Source: Icerya purchasi
Lineage: Eukaryota > Arthropoda > Insecta > Hemiptera > Monophlebidae
Length of the DNA: 64,000 nucleotides
Reading direction: 5' to 3'
NCBI GenBank assembly: GCA_039619475.1
Contig: CM077116.1
Coordinates: 377,630,188 to 377,694,187, forward strand
The notes beneath the pieces are model-generated. The model was not told where the DNA came from and did not search any database. It was given only the letters and a program-made list of their open reading frames with translations. Of the stretch, positions 1 to 10,493 are shown piece by piece (the first letter of the stretch is position 1; every line of letters starts with the position of its first letter). The translations under genes and the position numbers were made by a program.

Positions 1-1593
1 TTTATCTAAAAGTTGCAAACATTAAAAGGTAGGCGGAAAGGAATGGTGAATAAATGAATATCGTGTACTATACATTTTTCATAAGTGGGTAGGGAATTAT
101 GAGACCCGTCGAGAATTGACAAAATCAGTTGTACCTCTGTTACTTCCGCAACAGAAATGTGCTAAACACGATTTTCATTCATCCAACCGGAGTCGGGTTA
201 AAACCTATATGCTTTGAACGTTGTTCCTTTCATTAGAAAAGTATTCTCATCCCTTTTCGGAGAAAAATAAACCCAGATGATGGACGTAAACACTGCCAGT
301 TGCATTGAACGCAGACACCACTGTTACGGTCTACCTTCGTTCGTAACTGATATATTTCCCCACTAGTTTCGTCGCCTTTCCTTGCTTTTACATTTAGTTC
401 TCTCGATCCACTGTGAAACCAGTTTTGTCTACTTTAAATACACATTATGGGTGTAATATTGCACTTTTTAATTAATTCTTTTAAATTTTCAAAAATATAT
501 GCACTTTCGCATTAAAAGCGATTTAAAGGCGTCGATTCAGGCTTCCGAACTGTTAGAGATGACTTTGTGCAAAAACATAGAACCAATTCCCGCTTTTTTT
601 TTTAATTTTTTCTTTGCTAACGTGTGAGAAATTCCATTAATTTCATCCTACTGATGTCCTATTAATTTTAAGGGGTAATTTAATAAAATCGTTTACTGCA
701 TTGAGTAAGGTAAAATTAACAAGTTCAATTTTTTAGTCATTATTAAATATGCACCGTACGTCACATCTTCTCTTTCCAATGATGGTTTTGATTTTGTCTG
801 TAATGTAGTTGTAATTATGGCCTATGAACCAGTGTAGCTTTTCCATTCTCGTTCTCTCACTTTTAACGGCAGATACAGCGGTTTATTCAGTGCTCAATTG
901 TTTTTTATCCGTTTTCTTTTTTTATAATTATGGGACATCTTTAAGGTGTAAAATTAAAACAAAGTTGGTCCTCAAAAATATGAAGATTGAAAAAGGCACA
1001 AACAACAGTTGCTATTTGTTAACTTTATCTAACAAAAAACTGTATTTTTGTATTCATTGGGAGGTATTATCAAAATTGTATGGGTTCTCGACGCTGGTCA
1101 TTAATACTCTACAGGCATTTTTATGCAAAAATATTTGTAACTTTAAAAAAGTAATCTAAGACCGACGAGGAATATAAAAGATGGGTGAAATATGCTAAGA
1201 ATTTAATGCGCGTGCAATTCAAAAAATTGTTATTACATGCACTTTTACATTTGTTTTCCAGACGGGTTATTTAATAAGAAACTGAGCAGAAACAAAAAGC
1301 GCGCGCTATCACCTTCCGCATTAACTAGATTGCGATACAAATGAACATAGCGCATTCCAGAGCATAATAATACACTATAGGGCACAATAATGATGACCGG
1401 AGATTCGCATGGCCGGGGATATCCGCTGGCTGGTAATACCCCACTTTTCTCTATATGCGTCACAAAATCAGCTGCATAGGATTCTTGCTTAATGCACTGA
1501 AGAAATCTACCCCAAAATAATTGCGATGTTAGAACCTTCCTGCATAAACGAGGACTTTTACATAAGGGCAAAAAAGTACAGAGTTCTAATTAC
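1..1593. other. Downstream intron or flank of the KIF26-like gene, no assigned gene
   Basis: AT-rich DNA lying downstream (in minus-strand sense) of the last recognisable KIF26-like exon, so it is probably intron. The minus strand has a 108-codon open frame at 1245-1571 with no stop and no low complexity. I could not match it to the next expected part of the kinesin motor or to any family with confidence, so I do not call it a gene. The rest (1-1244) shows short frames only. Confidence 0.5.
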
Positions 1594-3286
1594 TTATGAG
1601 GAAGGTGTCGCTGTCCGTTAAAAATCGTTAGTAGAACATTTCCTATACCGGACACATTTATGCTGCAGTTTGATTTGGTTCTATCGCATCCGACTAAATC
1701 GATTAAATGCAATCTACTTCTTCCACCTGCAACTGAACAATTATTTCGGGTTATCGTAAAAAATAAAAAAACATCTATATATGTATATAAAAAAACATGA
1801 TCAATCATTTCTTTCGTGTTCATGTATGTTAAAATTTCCGCTGATTCCCAACTAGTTCACGATCTGTTTCCCGAATAATGCGCATGAAGGGAACGAAAAA
1901 GAAAAAGAAATCACTAATCTAATTTAATAAGGAAAACATTTTCAAGGGGGAAGCTAAAATCTGTACTGTAAAACATTTTCAAAAATCTATTAGCTTCTTT
2001 TTTTTGGTCTGCAATGCGGATGGGGCAGTTTATATTTTATACACGCGCAATGTACATATTACAGTGACCTCACTTTGGCCTCTACATAGATAACATAATA
2101 GAAAATTATTAAACTTATTTAATCTGTCTTGGATTTATTATGGAGTATTGAGATTTTATTAATGATATATTAGTAGACGGCGTAATTCTTCGTTACATTT
2201 ACGTTGTAAAACAACTCGCAACAGTACGAACGTAATTTAGTACATTTAACAGATACGGTAACATGTGTAAATTAAAATTAATGCCAACGTGTGAGTGAGC
2301 ATACATGAAGATGTCACCCGCTAACATACGTAATACATGATTGACTGAGAGTGTATAATGTCGGTTTAACGTTAGTAATATTTACTAAATGAACTAAATA
2401 GGATCAATAAATATAAAATAAATAAATTCTTTAATTACAAACAAAAATAAGCATAAATTTACTTTAATAAAATTAACTTACTTTAGAAACGTCTGCGCGG
2501 GCGTAGCCCGTTATCAGATCTAACAACACAGAGTACATTTAATTAAAACTAAAAACGCATTTCAGAGAATTTTAAATGAGTGTACTCTGCGTCGTTAACT
2601 CTGATAATGGGCTATGCCCGTAAACATTTCTAAAGTAAGTTATTTTAATTTATTAAAATAAATTTACGCTTCTTTTTGTTTGTTAATAAGGGGAATTTAT
2701 TTATTTTATGTTTATAAATTTTAACAGACAAGTGTTATGTAGATTTATTTACATTCAGATGGGATTAATGTTTAAGATCTTAAATGCGCATTTGTTCTGA
2801 TAACCAAAAAAAGAATAAAATAAATTAAATATTCTTTTTAATCTTTCAGTCGCGTATGGCAAAGGTAACTAGAACTTTTTCCTTGAAGAACTATTTCGTG
2901 TTATAAACTGCGCGCATGTTTATGTATGTTTTTTCTCTTTCTATTTTACAGAAATACTATTTCATCTTCGTTAATTGCATGTTTCAAATCCGGCAGAACA
3001 TATTTGTTAGTGGTATGGATAAACTTTGTTGTTTTCAAGAATAGAAAAAGAGCTACCAGTTTAAACGTACCTGCAGAAGCAGCCTTTGCAGCAACATTAT
3101 ACTGGTACAGATGCATGGTGTATAAAAAGTGGGATTCCTCGTCTGTGCTTTTATTTGCTAATGCAGAATCCAAATAAAAGGCCGCTTTCTCTATCGTAGC
3201 TGCTCGTAGTTCGCTTTGATTCTGTAAAACGTTTCCACCCAATAACGGATCATCGCGTAAGTAAATTCCGGGAGATTGCTCGCAGT
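1594..3286 (-). CDS. KIF26-like unconventional kinesin, two motor-domain exons (partial gene)
   Basis: Two minus-strand exons joined by an intron. Exon A is 3071-3286 (acceptor TTTGCAG, donor GTACGT). Exon B is 1594-1732 (acceptor TTGTTCAG, donor GTAATT). The phases agree: exon A ends with one base of a codon and exon B begins with the other two. Exon A encodes PLLGG, then [15 protein letters not shown] and the strand [12 protein letters not shown]. Exon B encodes [16 protein letters not shown], the switch II region of a kinesin motor, followed by [19 protein letters not shown]. The DLAGSE motif of ordinary kinesins is replaced by DLVGCD, as in the KIF26 family (Drosophila CG14535), whose members bind microtubules but are thought to lack normal ATPase activity. 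The remaining exons lie outside the window or were not found. The family call is from remembered motif similarity. Confidence 0.72.
2403..2725. repeat. Palindromic (foldback) MITE in the KIF26-like intron
   Basis: Two imperfect inverted arms of about 140 bases (about 2403-2540 and 2570-2725) surround a short centre. The clearest match is GCGTAGCCCGTTATCAG in the left arm against CTGATAATGGGCTATGCCC in the right, with AACTTACTTTAGAAA against its reverse complement further out. The arms end in A/T-rich DNA, so the exact borders and target duplication are unclear. It has no coding capacity. Confidence 0.65.
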
Positions 3287-3659
3287 CTGCAAATAAACCG
3301 AAAATTAAATATTTACAGAATATTTCAGTCAACATTATTAACCTATTTCTAAGAATAATCAATTTAATAAACAGCATTCTGCTTCATAGGCTTTCGTAGT
3401 TGCCATTGATGTCGTATTGCCTTATCACGCGGATAAACACCTCAGAGCAATCTTTTATCTAAAAAAAAAAATAATTAATTTTTATTTTTTTTTTTGGTTA
3501 TATATTCCGAAAAACATTTAAAATTTAGACTGTGAAAGAACAAGATCGAACGGAGTACAGAATTCCCACAATTAATGCAAAATGTTTTACATAGTACACA
3601 TTTAGAATTAAATATTGTTGATTAATTTAAAAATTAAAAGATATATACATATATACGTG

Positions 3660-3701
<42 letters not shown>

Positions 3702-4280
3702 CTTTTCATTTAATAAAATAACCCAATTTTCTTTTTTAAATTTATCACCCATGCATAACAGTTTGAAATCATCCGTTTAGGCTGTTTGAATATGTATTAT
3801 TCAGTATCATTTGAGATAACTTTTAATTTTCATCATCTCATTTATCTTCATTACTTAAACATTAAACTAAGTTTTACTCTTATTCATTTCTCCCACAAGC
3901 AGACAAATTTACGAGTAAAATATGCCTAGTCCCCTCCTGCAGAATGCACAAAAATATGTTAAAACATATAAACCCACATAATTTGAAGAACAGAACAGAA
4001 AGTATATTTAGCTAAGGACAGTAATACAGCATTTATAAACAAAAATGCGTACCAGCTCGAAAGAGACTTAACCGCATTACATTAGTGTGGTAAAAATAGA
4101 ACATTTATGTATTGTTAACAAAAATATTAATACTGTACAAAAAAAATACAAAGGGCAAAAAAAGTATAACAAAAAACCGAAAATAATCAAAAATTACAAC
4201 CAATTGTTACCATTGAAAACATTACTTAACAGCCTAGAAATATCACTAACTAACTAAATTGTGTTTAATCCGACGATGCT
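3287..4280. other. Intron or flank upstream of exon A, AT-rich, no gene seen
   Basis: Contains a pure TA dinucleotide run at about 3662-3698. The part next to 4284 is probably the 3' UTR of the Jockey-type relic that lies beside it. I see no exon with good splice sites here. Confidence 0.5.
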
Positions 4281-4283
4281 TAA

Positions 4284-5268
4284 ATGTACATCCGGGGTAG
4301 TTGCTCGGAATTATAATCGCCTACATTCCTGATAAGCATATTGCTATGGTAGGAAGAGCCATGAAATTTTTTTTTTGCCGTATTAATTATAAAATCTTTT
4401 ACATAAGGCAATTGTAACCAGTCATGCATATTATCTATTTTAGTCCAGCAGGGAACGTTTCAAATACACCGACAACACCTATTCTGTAGTAATTTAAATT
4501 AATTAAAATCAGAGTTTGAAATCGAGCTCCAAACTGGAGCTGAACAAGCCAATATTGGTCTAATAATACTTTTATAGATAATAAGTTTGTTTGTGGTGTT
4601 TAAGTAAGATCTCCGATTGATAATTGGGTACAAATCTGCAATGGTTCTATTTGTTTTCGCTTCAGCGTATTTTAAGTGTTCCTTAAAAAATAATCTTTTA
4701 TCTAGAATTACACCAAGATATCGAACATGATTAGCCCATCTCATCCTGGTGCCATTAATAATCTATTGCCTCGAAGGGATGGGATATCTACGAGTAAAAA
4801 ATATAGCTTCTGTTTTAGTTGGATTAATTTCAATTTTATATTTTTCCAAAAATTTTAAAACCCGAGAACTGTGCAGCTGTAGACGATTATAAATGGTAGA
4901 CGTTCTATACGAGCTACAGTATATAGCCGTATCATCAGCATATAAAGCTAAACTCGTGTGTTGCAACTTAGGGAGATCGGACAAGTAGACTGAAAAGAGA
5001 AAAGGCCCCAGAACACTACCTTGAGGAACTCCTGCGACGACAGTTTTGGTCATTGATTTACCATCTTGTATTTGGAGAAAAATTACGCGCTCATGGCTTG
5101 AAATTGCATGCTTTTTGTTTAAAAATGTTGTTCCTACTACATGTTTCTTTATATTGTTAAAAATAACGCAAAAGCGGTTAGCAACGCACGTTTTATTTAG
5201 ATACTTCGCCGTGCTTATGGTAGAGGGTGATACAGGATTTTGTTCGATAAACTTAAAAGAAAAATATT
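4284..5268 (-). pseudogene. Jockey-clade ORF2 relic, reverse transcriptase C-terminal half
   Basis: Minus-strand remnant of a non-LTR retrotransposon. The frame 5053-4763 contains [20 protein letters not shown] and then YADDTAIY, the RT catalytic box. A frame change near 4750 leads into 4744-4499, which contains RYLGVILDKRLFF and the RT thumb. A further decayed stretch down to about 4284 matches the post-RT C-terminal region, with stops. The frame stays open upstream of the VPQGS motif to about 5265. There is no endonuclease and no RNase H domain. It is a 5'-truncated, inactivated copy and not closely identical to the intact Jockey element at 15.5-20.2 kb. Confidence 0.8.
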
Positions 5269-5539
5269 ACATTCACTGAACAGGTAAACGATGAAGAAAT
5301 CGTCAAAGAAATCGTATATTACACTAAACGTACAGTGAGTACAGTACAAGTTGACAATTAATTCCTCCGATTTATTTCAAATAAATATGCATACCAACTG
5401 CGTGACGTTAATTTTTTCCCGGTTTTTTATTAAAACTTTAAAGGGACGTGGCTTTTATTTAACATTCCGTATACACCGTTTCTTTTATCAGTGTAAATGC
5501 TTTTCCCTTCTGATTGAAAACGTTCATTAACTTAATAAA
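5269..5539. other. Intergenic, nothing recognised
   Basis: AT-rich sequence without convincing frames or repeats. Confidence 0.5.
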
Positions 5540-5757
5540 TGAAGTTTGTAACGAGGTATTTTTACAATTCTCTTTCCATTCTTCTCTAGTAAAACTCGGT
5601 ATTCCTACTCCTTATGTTCTCTCATTTTATTTGAATTATGTTATTTCTGCACTCGAATTATGTCCATTCTCCATTCTTAAACGTTTAAGAATACAATTTT
5701 ATTTTCTCCTTCTTTTTATTTCTTGGGGGAATGTCCTCGTTGACAAACGTATATAAA
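5540..5757 (+). pseudogene. Short 3' fragment of non-LTR family A (tentative)
   Basis: The plus frame reads SSLVKLGIPTPYVLSFYL, which parallels the end of family A ORF2 in this window (KLGLPTPYCASYILSLPSQS at about 63258-63317). An A-rich tail follows at about 5752-5770. The similarity is short, so this is only a probable tail-end remnant. Confidence 0.35.
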
Positions 5758-6081
5758 AAAAAAAGAAAACGCAATAACGAAATAATAATATTGGTATCGG
5801 CAAAAAACAAAATGACGGTCCTCATTTTTCCGAGATTCAGTTTATTTGAATATAATAAATTTAATTGTTTGTCCGCTGTATACAAAAACAATTTCAGTCA
5901 GTAAAAAACTACATGGCTAATTTTTTATCAGATATATAAACCTTTTGCGTGCAAAACTGATTTTTGCGTCATTTTAAAGTATAATTATTTTGGCAGATTT
6001 CGTTTGAGATGATTTTTTTTTTTTTTTTTTTAATCACGTCATAAAACATATAAAGACAGATTATTTATAAATTATGTTTAC
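5758..6081. other. Flank of the giant inverted-repeat element
   Basis: AT-rich DNA with a poly(T) run at about 6014-6031. No gene seen. It ends in TTTAC just before the target duplication. Confidence 0.5.
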
Positions 6082-6087
6082 ACGGGG
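6082..6087. repeat. 6-bp target-site duplication (left), ACGGGG
   Basis: ACGGGG directly before the left terminus AGTAGTCAGT. The identical hexamer follows the right terminus at 28695-28700. Confidence 0.8.
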
Positions 6088-6184
6088 AGTAGTCAGTAAA
6101 TGAGAGATCTGGCCCCTCTGACGTCACAACCCCAAACCGTGTGCAGAGGGCAAAAAGTAACCTAAGTATTTGATTCGGAGGCAA

Positions 6185-6282
6185 AAATTCACCCAAGTTT
6201 CCCCCAAATTTCCCCGAGTTTCCCCCTATTTCCCCCAATTTTTGCAATTTTTCGCAAATTTCCCCCAAATTTCTCCATACAG
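6185..6282 (-). repeat. G-rich run cluster (G-quadruplex candidate) near the left tip
   Basis: On the minus strand there are six or more runs of three to five G separated by A/T spacers of five to nine bases, about 100-190 bases inside the terminus. The same cluster lies at 28514-28598 on the plus strand in the other arm. Confidence 0.6.
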
Positions 6283-6299
6283 GTTCCGCGCACTTCCAT

Positions 6300-7586
6300 T
6301 ACTTCGAACCGATTAAAAATTAATCCAAGTATATTATTTAACGTCTGAAACTAACCCAAGTCCCCGCCCACCCCTCCTGCCTACAGCGTTACCGCGATCT
6401 TTTTAATAAATTCAAAGTCTAAGTATATGTAATATAAAATTAACCCAAGTATATTATTTAAAGCCCGAAACTAACCCAAGTCCCCGCTCACCACTCCTGC
6501 CCACTGCACTACTGCGATTTTTCAAAATTCAAGGCCTAAGTATGAAAATTCCAAATTTAACCCAAGTATACTATTTAAAGCCCAAAATCTAACACTAGTC
6601 TCCGCTCGCCCTTCCCACGATCCCGCGCATATATCCAACATAGCGTTACCCGCCGCGAAAGCATATGTACCGTTCCCGCGCACGCGTCGTCCGTTCCCGA
6701 TACCGCGATCTTTTTTTTTTTTTTTTTAAATATTTCGAAGCCTAAGTACAAAAAAATTCTAAAATTAGCCTAAGTATATTTTTTCATTTTCGCGATTCCC
6801 CGTTTGTACAGGTAAATGTGGAAACACACACGCCGTTCCCGCGCATATATCCATCATAACGTTAACCACAGTGAAAGTGCACTCCCATTCCCACGCATCG
6901 CACCTTCTACTATCATGTGTATGTATTATACATGCCTTTGCGTGTAATATATGTAGCATACTTTTTAATTTTAATTTTTCGAGGTTGGGAGGGGTAAAAT
7001 TTTGCCGGAGTGATAAAAACGTCTGAATCTCAACACTTAGAACCCAAATTTTAAAGGAATTTTCCGAAACGCGCTCCGTTCCGGCATTTTTTTTTTAATT
7101 TTATTTTTAAAGAAAATATTTGAACGTTCCATCAGTCGAATGAGAGCGGGCGAGTGTGCTGCTACGAGATGTATTATGTAAGCGCGACCGCGGCTGTAAT
7201 GGAAATATTTAAATGTTCCAGCAACTAGTTGAAAATGTCACCAGGTGAGGTGAATTCCAGTCGGTCGTTTTGAAATTAACCAGCCGATCATCTATGCACA
7301 CTCTCATACGCCACCGATAGAAACCTGTTCACGATCGCTACACGTTCATACACACGCACATACATATCGCCACCTGATATATATTTTTCGTCTTTTTCCG
7401 CTTCTGACCTTATATTCAATCCGTTGATTTTTATTTTTTTATTTTTCCGTATTCTCCGTTCATTGCAAAAGCACACCGTCCATTCCTGCACACATATCAA
7501 GCATTGAGTTAACCTCTACAAAGGTACACTGTACTATTCCATACACGCTCCGGTCGCCACCGAAATAAACGCCACGATATAACTCC

Positions 7587-7643
<57 letters not shown>

Positions 7644-8430
7644 ACCACCACTTCGTACATATTTTATTTTCGAGTCAAAATATTATAGAATTAGCCTAAG
7701 TATATTTTTCTTTTACGCTTCTGTTTATTTCTTCCAAATGTTCATAATTTTTATATTTTTTTGTTTCTCCGATTCTAAAAATTAATCTGACAATGTATTA
7801 GCCACTCTCTCACTCGCACAGAATGTTCCCTCGCACTCATCTGCTACCAGTAGTTCTCATTTCGTTCTTATTAATTTTTTTTCAAATCTAATATTGTACA
7901 ATCAGCCTAATTATATTTTTTTCGCTTCCAATCATTTCCTCCGTCCGTTGAAATTTTCTTATTTTATTTTTTTCTCAGGTTCTAAAAATGAATCCATTGA
8001 TATCTTCACTAGTATGATCGCGCACACATCTTCTGCCGGTATTTCTCATATTGTTCATAATAATTTTTCATGTCTATGTATTTTGGAATTAGTCTAAAAT
8101 ATATTTTTTCCCCTCTAAAGACTTTTTCCAAAGGTAAGTATTCAAAAATTAATTCGAGTATATTTTTATTTAACGCGGTTTCATAATTTCCTTCTCCCCT
8201 ATCCACCCTATACAAATTTCAATTCTTTCCTATTATTTTTCATGAATACATCCCCCCTGAAACTACAGTGAAACCACACCAACCATTCCCACGCACCCAT
8301 CTGCTAACAATGATTTTCACATCATTCATAATAATTTTTTTTCGAGTCTGTTAGTTTAAGATTATTTCATTTTTTTCAAACTCTAAATATTTTATTTTTT
8401 TTCAATATCTTTTATATTATATTTTCCCCC
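6300..8430. repeat. Field of degenerate ~120-200-bp subterminal repeats (left arm)
   Basis: A motif close to TTARCCYAAGTATATTWTTT recurs at about 6320, 6439, 6557, 6763, 7690, 7898, 8087 and 8150. It is often followed about 100 bases on by a block resembling GTTCCCRCGCAYNCATC and by TTTCGAG-type A/T stretches. The first three copies are spaced about 120 bases. Further isolated copies of the motif lie at about 10905, 11121, 11578 and 11676. The short frames here (for example 8009-8215 and 7288-7500) look like by-products of repeat structure. The mirror field in the right arm is 26352-28482. Confidence 0.6.
7595..7638. repeat. (CA)22 microsatellite, left arm
   Basis: Forty-four bases of CA. 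The partner run in the right arm (27151-27188) is 38 bases, three units shorter, and is the largest length difference between the arms. Confidence 0.95.
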
Positions 8431-8632
8431 AATATGTCCGCATACGCTCATAGTGCAAAGGTACTCTGCTTATTTCCATGCATGAATGTTGCTATGCCGT
8501 TGATTTCAATCATGTGTCAAGGTCATCGAGTCTGCCCGGATCTTCCATGTCATATCTTTTGTAGAAAACCGGTTCATATGTACACACCTACACACAAACA
8601 CCCATAACCCAAAGAACACCTCTCAACTTCGT

Positions 8633-8839
8633 TCATCTGCGTATGTAACCAACTATCACCAAAGGAATGTGGTTTTTCTGATACAACTCGCCCTCTTCAA
8701 AGACTTGTAACGAGCTAGAATCTCGAAAGGATTTGTTCGGGCAGTCAGTATTAGTGCTACGTTGAACGTGTAGAATTTGTTGAAAACTGTGTTCTTCACG
8801 TGTTATTAAAAAAGTCTCAAGAACGTTAAAAGTAATCAT
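8633..8839 (-). CDS. Possible small protein divergent from the 334-codon gene (left copy)
   Basis: A 68-codon ATG frame with mixed composition and no low complexity. It contains TREEHSFQQILHVQRS and is diverged head to head from the 334-codon gene with only 42 bases between start codons. The identical copy is 25949-26155 in the other arm. I do not recognise it. The very small spacer and the good amino-acid mix argue for coding, but it could be 5' leader sequence of the larger gene. Confidence 0.35.
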   Translation of the reverse strand: MITFNVLETFLITREEHSFQQILHVQRSTNTDCPNKSFRDSSSLQVFEEGELYQKNHIPLVIVGYIRR

Positions 8840-8881
8840 TTTCTATATTTTTTAGTAAAAAGTTAAAAATATTATTCAAAC

Positions 8882-9886
8882 ATGAATAACAATACCGATT
8901 CGATTGATATTAAAGTCGACGAATTTATTCAGAATTCATTTTCGAGTGATAGTGTCCCGCATACAACTTCATCACCTCCATCACAGCAATCAGATGATGG
9001 TTATACAGCAGAAGGATCAAAATCTTCTGTAAATAATAGCATTGGTCCTGTATTATTATCAGATCAAGCAGATATAGCGGAATATTTTGTAGATATCAGC
9101 ATCCATATAGATTGTGATTATGGTTTTCGAGTAACTGAACTAGCAATGATTGATATGTCTGGCGGAAAGTGTTTGCATACACTGTATAAGCCAAGCAGAG
9201 CATGGCATGCATCAAACATGCCGCATTTACAATGTTCTTCGGTGAGTCATTACTTGAAAAATCCTTCATTATTTCCATGTCGGGAAGAAATATTTATGGC
9301 ACGCGATATATTCACGATATTATCTCAAAAACCGAGAACTCGCATATATATTTTAACGGTATATGCTAAACTTACACTAATGGAAATTAACGAAAAGTCT
9401 GAATTGTTGCGTGATTTAGACTATGAAATCGTTAATATGAATCAAGTCTTTCGACTACATAGTATTGAGAATCTGCATGAAGAGTATTTTGGTATAAGCA
9501 ATTTGATAACCTGTAAACATCATAATGAGAATGATAGTTTTCATTGTGCAGCGAAAAACGTTATGGTGATGAAGGCCTGGTACGATCATGTTATCCATCC
9601 GCTGAAGCTTATGAATAATCTCAATATAAATGATTTAAGTCAGTTGTTCATTACAGCCACCAAAGAAATGATAATTACATTATTTCCAAGTTGTGTTGGA
9701 GACATTTATACATTTCTACCCGATAGATTAAAACAGGATGATACGATAAAATCACTTCTACCATGTTACGAGCATGAGCATGATGAAGAATATTATATCG
9801 ATGATGATACATTGCGACGGAGTACTCGAAATTGTATGAAAGTAAAAGATTGTACCGATTGTCAATGTAAAATTCGCACGGATTAA
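8882..9886 (+). CDS. 334-aa protein of the giant-arm element, possible degenerate DnaQ-like exonuclease fold (left copy)
   Basis: Intact ATG-to-stop frame, by far the best gene of the element and identical at protein level to 24902-25906. Residues 1-65 are Ser/Asn-rich and probably disordered. Residues about 70-235 have a pattern reminiscent of DEDDh (DnaQ/RNase T) exonucleases: an IHIDCDYGFRVTELAMID segment resembling the first motif (DxD in place of DxE), a hydrophobic mid-strand at 155-168, and FHCAAKNVMVMKAWYDH resembling the H-x-A-x(2)-D third motif with N for D. If the fold is right, the catalytic set is incomplete. The tail is acidic (about 297-309) and then has a cysteine cluster (C318, C324, C327, C329) that could bind a metal. 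Function is unknown. The fold assignment is inference from residue pattern only. Confidence 0.7.
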   Translation: MNNNTDSIDIKVDEFIQNSFSSDSVPHTTSSPPSQQSDDGYTAEGSKSSVNNSIGPVLLSDQADIAEYFVDISIHIDCDYGFRVTELAMIDMSGGKCLHTLYKPSRAWHASNMPHLQCSSVSHYLKNPSLFPCREEIFMARDIFTILSQKPRTRIYILTVYAKLTLMEINEKSELLRDLDYEIVNMNQVFRLHSIENLHEEYFGISNLITCKHHNENDSFHCAAKNVMVMKAWYDHVIHPLKLMNNLNINDLSQLFITATKEMIITLFPSCVGDIYTFLPDRLKQDDTIKSLLPCYEHEHDEEYYIDDDTLRRSTRNCMKVKDCTDCQCKIRTD

Positions 9887-10233
9887 CTATTCATTATTTC
9901 GATCGTTTATCAATTTTGTGTATATTTGTATATATTTTTATATATTAATGTATATATTTTTTTCCCTAATCGACAGTCCGTTCGTTTTTTGTGTTTTGTT
10001 AATCATTTTGTAAATATATTTTTATACATATTTAAATTTTGTTTGTATATATTTGCATATATTTTTTCTTTTTCCTTCAATATCCCTCCATATCTTTCAT
10101 TCTATTGTATATATTTTTTCCTAATTAATTTGAATCTTTTTTCGCTCCTTTTCAATTCCGTTTATTTAACTATTTAACTATTTCTCTATTTCTCTTTCCT
10201 CCTCTTAACTTAAAGTACTGGTAATGATGAATA
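9887..10233. other. T-rich 3' flank of the 334-codon gene
   Basis: Very T-rich, with repeated TATATTT and TATATATT words. The 83-codon frame at 9926-10177 is nearly all Phe/Tyr/Leu/Ile and is a composition artefact. Mirrored at 24555-24901. Confidence 0.6.
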
Positions 10234-10493
10234 TTACAAAAATCTGAACCAGTTGTGTAAAGTGTACGTGTAATTATTGTCTAATTTTCGAATATAATCC
10301 CGCATAATTTGTTCATATCTTTTTAGACTAAAACATTATATTTTTTATTCTTTCTTTAACAAATCTAACTGTTCAACTTTTTCATGTACAGCACGTACAT
10401 CAAGTATTTTCCGCAGCTGTGTGAGTTTTCATTAATTTGTAAGACACAACCTAAGACCCGGAGAGTTCTCTCTAATTGTTTAAAATCTTTCAT
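10234..10493 (-). CDS. Possible two-exon small gene (left copy)
   Basis: Mirror of 24295-24554; see that entry for the exon structure. The arms are identical here apart from coordinate offset. Confidence 0.25.

Noticed and set aside
1245..1571. 108-codon minus frame as a helicase or kinesin exon
   Set aside because: The PVIIIVP segment faintly resembles a helicase strand, but no second motif and no clear splice sites support it.
7460..7660. Frame across the CA microsatellite
   Set aside because: The translation is an artefact of the dinucleotide run and differs in length between the arms.
8009..8215. 68-codon frame in the left arm (mirror 26573-26779)
   Set aside because: It lies wholly inside the subterminal repeat field and overlaps a repeat motif.
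9926..10177. 83-codon Phe/Tyr-rich frame and its mirror
   Set aside because: Simple T-rich composition with no coding pattern.
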